64,000 nt of DNA from Rhodanobacter sp. C05. GTDB taxonomy: Bacteria > Pseudomonadota > Gammaproteobacteria > Xanthomonadales > Rhodanobacteraceae. The DNA lies in assembly GCF_002001165.1 (NCBI RefSeq), contig NZ_MUNQ01000008.1:186001-250000 (forward strand). Direction: 5' to 3'. Below the pieces are notes generated by a model, which saw only the letters and a list, made by a program, of their open reading frames with translations, was not told where the DNA came from and ran no database searches. How positions within the stretch are numbered: the stretch's first letter is position 1; every line of letters starts with the position of its first letter. The position numbers and the translations under genes were made by a program. Shown here in pieces: positions 61,501 to 64,000 of the stretch.

Positions 61501-64000
61501 TTGCCCGCGGCAACCAGCACGATCTCGCCCGCGACCTGGCGTAAACCGGGCAGTACCTGCGCGGCGTATCCCACCTCATCCTGAAATACCAGCCAGCGCT
61601 CGCCACCTGGTGTCTTGCTCGGCCTGCAACTGGATTCGCGCCAGATCGGCTGATAGAACCAGCGCGCGATATCGGCGGCTTTGCCGGTATCGCGCGTTTC
61701 CTCTTCGTCATCCAGCGCCTGACGCTTGCCGGCTTCCACCCAGTAACGCTGCTGATCGAAGGCATACGTCGGCAGCGACAGTTTCAGGCGTCGTTCGCCG
61801 CGGTAATACGCTGACCAATCCGGCTCGATACCGGCTATCCAAAGCCGACCCAGCACACCTTGCATGTAGTCTTCGTCGCTCTGCTCCTGATACACCGCGC
61901 GCAGCACCGACACTACCGGCGTCGTGTCTTTGTCGTATCCCGGATGCTGCTTGATAAACGAGCCCAGGCTCTGCCCAGCGCCCACTTCGATCAGCACCCG
62001 CTCCTTGTCTTTCAGCAACTCGCCGACGCCGTCGGCAAAACGCACCGTCTGGCACAGGTGCGACAGCCAGTAGTCCGGCGAGGTCACCTGCGCTTCTTCG
62101 ATCCATGTGCCGGTCAGGTTGGACAGATAGGGAATCGTCGGTGCTTTCAGCGCGATATCCGACAGCAACTCGCGCAAGCCTTCGCACGCCGGTTCCATCA
62201 TGTTCGAATGGAACGCATGCGTGGTCTGCAACCGGCGCGTCATGACCTGACGTTCACTCAAGCGTGCTTCCAACGCCTCGATCGCCGCCGTCGCCCCGGA
62301 TACCACGGTCATCTTCGGGCTGTTGCAGATCGCCACCGACAGCGCCTCGCCCAGCAGCCTGCGCACTTCATCTTCCGGCAACGGCACGGCCAGCATCGCC
62401 CCGCCCGGCAACGCGTCGATCAGCTTGGCGCGCAAGGCCACCACGCGCAGTGCATCTTCCAAGGACAAGCTGCCGGCCACCGTCGCGGCGACGTACTCGC
62501 CCAGGCTGTAGCCCACCAGCGCAGTCGGCATGAGGCCCCAGCTCATCAACAGATGCGCCAAGCAGTACTCGATCACGAACACACACGGCTGCGCCAACCA
62601 GGTCTGCTGCAAGCTGTCGCCGGCCTGCGGTCCTTGCTCGCCACGCTTGAGGAGTGCCTTCAGATCGACCGCCGCGCGCGCCTCACCGGACAGGCCGCCC
62701 GGCGTAAACAGCACCTCACGCAAATCCAGACCAATCACGGGTTCGAGCAGGCTGCAGCAGTGATCCAGTTCTTCGCGGAATACCGCTTCGTGCCGGTACA
62801 GATCTACCGCCATGTCCTGGTAGTGGTCGCCCACGCCCGGGAACATGAACACAGCCGAACGCTTGCTGTTGGGTGGTTGATGCGCAGCCAGCACACGCTT
62901 TACATCGCCCACTTCCAGAGCTGCGACCGCGTCGGTGTGATCGTGGCAAATGACCGCCTGTCTGAACTCGAGACGTTTGCGACCCGTCTGCAGTGTATAA
63001 GCCACGTCCGCCAGGTTCTGCTCGGGGTGCTCACGCAGATGCGCGCCGAGCCGGTCCACCATGCGCTCGAGCGAGCGCTGCGTCTTGGCCGAGAGCAACA
63101 GCAATTGTGCAGGCCTGGAGGCGCTGGATGCTTCGAGCAGCGGTGCTTCTTCCAGAATGAAGTGCACATTGGTGCCACCCAGGCCCAGCACATTCACGCC
63201 GGCGCGGCGCACGGTTTCACCGCGTGGCCACGCTATTGGCTTATTGGAGACAAAGAACGGGCTGTTGACGAAATCGATGTTCGGATTGGGGGCCGTGAAG
63301 TTCAACACTTGCGTAATCAACTCGTGCTGCAAGGACAGCGCTGCCTTGATCAACCCGGTGACACCTGAGGCACGATCCAGATGACCAATATTCGGCTTGA
63401 CCGAACCCAGCGCGCAGTAGCCAACGCGATCGGTACTGCCGCGATACGCCTTGGTCAGCGCCGCCACTTCGATTGGGTCACCCAGTTCAGTTGCCGTACC
63501 GTGGGTCTCGACGAAGCCGATGGTGCCGGCGTCGATACCCGCTACCGCCAGTGCCTCAGCGATGGCGACCGACTGGCCCTCCACGCTCGGTGCCGTGTAA
63601 CCCACTTTGAACGAACCATCGTTGTTGATGGCCGAACCTTTGACTACCGCGTAGATGTGATCGCCATCGGCCAGCGCATCTTCCAGGCGCTTGAATACCA
63701 CCATGCCTACACCGTCACCTAGTGCAGTGCCTTTCGAATTGACATCGAACGTACGCGTATGACCGTCGGGCGAGTCAATGCCGCCCTCTTCAAACATGTA
63801 GCCCGCCTTGCCGCTGATGGCGATGTGCACGCCACCGGCCATGGCGATGTCGGATTCGCCGAGCAACAGACTCTTGCATGCGAAATGCATCGCCACGCCC
63901 GAGGTCGAGCAGAAAGTCTGCACCGAAATCGCCGGGCCACGCAGGTTGAGCTTGTAAGCAACCCGCGTCGCCAATGCATCATTGCTGTTGCCGATACCAA
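55560..64000 (-). CDS. Bimodular type I PKS (5' end beyond the window): KS-AT-KR-ACP / KS*-AT*-KR*-ACP
   Basis: The frame stays open to the right edge, so the gene starts outside. Module 1: KS cut at the edge, with Cys in QTFCSTSG (63897-63923), ETHGTAT and KPNIGH intact; AT with GYSLGEY (near 62500) and the malonyl-type HAFH; KR with GGLGGVG (near 60900) and Tyr in PYAAAN; ACP with GGTSLS (near 59970). Module 2: KS keeps Cys (QTFCSTSM) and KPNVGH but has EASGTAT instead of EAHGTGT; the AT lacks its serine motif (FGEGVGA) and about 100 residues including HAFH; the KR-like part has DGLCPIG and no catalytic Ser/Tyr; the final carrier GGHSLLG is intact. Module 1 should add a malonate unit and reduce it to a beta-hydroxy acid. 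Module 2 seems able only to pass the chain on to the NRPS. Confidence 0.93.
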   Translation of the reverse strand, partial: GIGNSNDALATRVAYKLNLRGPAISVQTFCSTSGVAMHFACKSLLLGESDIAMAGGVHIAISGKAGYMFEEGGIDSPDGHTRTFDVNSKGTALGDGVGMVVFKRLEDALADGDHIYAVVKGSAINNDGSFKVGYTAPSVEGQSVAIAEALAVAGIDAGTIGFVETHGTATELGDPIEVAALTKAYRGSTDRVGYCALGSVKPNIGHLDRASGVTGLIKAALSLQHELITQVLNFTAPNPNIDFVNSPFFVSNKPIAWPRGETVRRAGVNVLGLGGTNVHFILEEAPLLEASSASRPAQLLLLSAKTQRSLERMVDRLGAHLREHPEQNLADVAYTLQTGRKRLEFRQAVICHDHTDAVAALEVGDVKRVLAAHQPPNSKRSAVFMFPGVGDHYQDMAVDLYRHEAVFREELDHCCSLLEPVIGLDLREVLFTPGGLSGEARAAVDLKALLKRGEQGPQAGDSLQQTWLAQPCVFVIEYCLAHLLMSWGLMPTALVGYSLGEYVAATVAGSLSLEDALRVVALRAKLIDALPGGAMLAVPLPEDEVRRLLGEALSVAICNSPKMTVVSGATAAIEALEARLSERQVMTRRLQTTHAFHSNMMEPACEGLRELLSDIALKAPTIPYLSNLTGTWIEEAQVTSPDYWLSHLCQTVRFADGVGELLKDKERVLIEVGAGQSLGSFIKQHPGYDKDTTPVVSVLRAVYQEQSDEDYMQGVLGRLWIAGIEPDWSAYYRGERRLKLSLPTYAFDQQRYWVEAGKRQALDDEEETRDTGKAADIARWFYQPIWRESSCRPSKTPGGERWLVFQDEVGYAAQVLPGLRQVAGEIVLVAAGNAFRRLDDTHFEIRPAHAEDYDRLIRSLQQEGRLPSRIAHCFSVNVLVADTELDDPAAQSSVLDRGYYSLLWLVQAFGKRNLLDPLDIVVVSSQMQSLLDEDVLEPAKSTLLGPCRGIPQESPHILLRSVDIPNCVAGAPVDEGVVKALLGELLSEPVEPTVAYRGGIRYAQDYTALDVEALAPEETALREEGVYLITGGLGGVGLILAAHLARKVRARLVLLGRTGLPARETWASWLDEHGEDDATSIKIRKVQALEEDGAQVHVMAVDVADPAQMQAAIQAAEQRFGGLHGVVHAAGISDRWAFRTVQDVARDDSEYQFRPKMHGLTALQQALHGRSLDFCLLTSSLSAVLGGMTMIPYAAANIYMDAFTRRHNRTAATPWISVNWDTWRLHEGQHATVGKTVLEFEMSPAEGAEAFERLIFRRPGDQLVESTGSLQTRLEQWVRGPFKRRRNDGATAPKTQYYARPALLTTFAPTTNDAEGRIAKVWQRVLGIEEIGIHDNYFDLGGTSLSAIQLVSELQRELKTPVSPIVIFEAPTVAELAKRLAPAAEQDKEATLKSNIAQRKAVKKRTSESSDIAIIGMSGRFPGARTIDEFWKNMADGVESLHRFSDDELLKAGVPRKVFEDPRYVRTRPVVPDSDLFDAGFFGFSPLEAQIIDPQHRILLEVSWEALESAGYDTQRYDGQIGVFAGSNICSYAQDIRRDARFAELFERQESALPSDADSLTTTVSYKLNLRGPSYSLQTFCSTSMVAVHVACQNILAGECSMALAGGVALRVPHRGYLPEAGSIESADGHSRSFDARADGTVFGEGVGMVLLKRLEDALADGDVIHAVIKGSAINNDGAMKAGYSAPSVEGQAEAIALALAAAGVSADSIDYVEASGTATELGDPIEVASLTRAFRGSSEREQYCVLGSIKPNVGHPDRAAGVLGLIKTVEAMKHEQLPPTLFFETPNPKIDFERSPFFVSTQLRPWQKKATPRRAGVNSVGAGGTNAHVILEEAPVRSACEPGRATQLILISARTASALNAATTNLLQHLQCHPQLDLDDAAYTLQVGRRHFQHRRAIVCGTREELLNALAGTQSKGVLTGVADARRRSLGLLLPHESAWHAGMAAELYQTEPSFREHMDACCEMFESLLDADLFHLLSHPAEQVSAPLPVQHALAFANAYAMTRLLAAWGVLPHAVFGEGVGAILAGMLGGCFTLADALAMVHARAEWKLGRRDEAALLKLLHGIELHAPACACMVSAGDSFITPEQAIQPAFWLAELICAGEPSPSQENFLAIKDRSFLSLSPIPQNHLSQVLYALPTAHAELTEQACLLRTLASLHLAGSEIDWAGFHAHNKRQRVLLPTYPFERERYWIDADYQAMSEQQLAKPATVASQVDIEQCLHAFCWKQSPLLTNALAGDVRWIVFADPSSLSRSVMAALRQSGAEPYCIVKGNALKANADGSHTVNPAHAEDLEYLLRQAVAGHNGPCRIVDLWSTTASAASDQGHPARIEAMLAQMAILKVVQGAITHACVDHDCRVLRVTTAAASVTGEEAFDAERALLLVDDVPSDGVACRVLDVVLPAPDSDREVDLADSILAEALCVGPDHAAAIRGMRRWVLQSEPVLLPTDVAPVFAVQPKGTYLVVDGLCPIGLTLAYQLACRGAEQLVITHPWQLPPREQWDACVAGNLEENETAQSIWLIRVIEELGCKVQVVVADKAQPDDMQGMLGHLLRGDGVLSGVFYVARDLPPSISPEEAGVHGIGEERLRMQGLAVLAEILRETAIDLVVLLAAADSASDLSPHGQRKLLEAYQGALAAQSSRRRRVVSIACNGWGNTSSTHLEHIADIVWRIVESGLNQVRVDTQAWVETPALIAAPTRSDDSPLKRHARPNIDRIYVAPRDELQRQLSAVWQELLGIEQVGVDDDFFELGGHSLLGTRLFARINREFGIGLQLRSVFESSTIAGQAALIRAVLGMPVEGGAEFEGEMLEGEI

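Noticed and set aside
1-64000. CRISPR arrays, tRNA or rRNA genes and insertion sequences
   Set aside because: No spaced short direct repeats, no tRNA cloverleaf signatures and no transposase frames were noticed on either strand. A proper tRNA and IS scan was not possible by eye.

Overview
The window looks like a chromosomal segment of a GC-rich gammaproteobacterium, most likely of the Lysobacterales (Xanthomonadales), perhaps a Rhodanobacteraceae such as Dyella or Luteibacter. This rests on the style of the encoded proteins (H-NS family protein, KfrA/integrase pair, HAE1-type efflux pump, hybrid PKS/NRPS) and on a dif-like XerCD site at 23279-23306 that matches the E. coli dif core from memory. 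Genus is not determined. If the site is the functional dif, the window lies at the replication terminus.

Left edge (1-3.5 kb): the tail of an unknown gene, a TDT/SLAC1-type membrane transporter, a broken zinc-type oxidoreductase fragment, and a PDZ/multi-helix/GAF-like membrane protein that has no kinase domain.

Accessory, defence-type island (3.5-23.1 kb): it starts with a remnant of a kfrA 3' end (3555-3668). A WYL-domain regulator and the Wadjet operon jetABCD diverge from a perfect 12-bp inverted repeat (4649-4686). Then come a compact three-gene operon (YaaC-like, nucleoside-deoxyribosyltransferase-like, DUF3800), a 717-aa PD-(D/E)XK-type nuclease candidate, an H-NS family protein, a 714-aa nuclease/SEC-C protein, an unknown gene, a tyrosine recombinase diverging from intact kfrA across a perfect 13-bp inverted repeat, and an orphan XRE-type regulator. 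The dif-like site follows directly.

Efflux pump (23.9-28.3 kb): an RND permease and its periplasmic adaptor, without an outer-membrane partner. They converge on the biosynthetic cluster and may export its product.

Biosynthetic cluster (28.6 kb to the right edge, all on the minus strand): transcription enters from beyond the edge into a bimodular type I PKS, followed by NRPS proteins with domain orders [dock]-C-A-T, A-T-C-A-T and C-A-T-C-A-T-C-A-T-TE. Eight small genes follow, mostly overlapping or nearly so: a 2OG-Fe(II) oxygenase, a nicotianamine-synthase-like enzyme, an acyl/amino-acid-AMP ligase, a free-standing ACP, an amidohydrolase, a GNAT fused to a haem-oxygenase-like diiron domain, a KASIII-like protein and a short unknown. 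The second PKS module has lost catalytic residues in KS, AT and KR yet keeps an intact carrier site, and one NRPS protein starts with A-T and no condensation domain. I read this as a hybrid lipo/polyketide-peptide pathway that makes an unusual SAM- or amino-acid-derived building block on a dedicated carrier protein. I do not recognise the product. This set of enzymes and the YaaC/NDT/DUF3800 operon are the best candidates for something undescribed.
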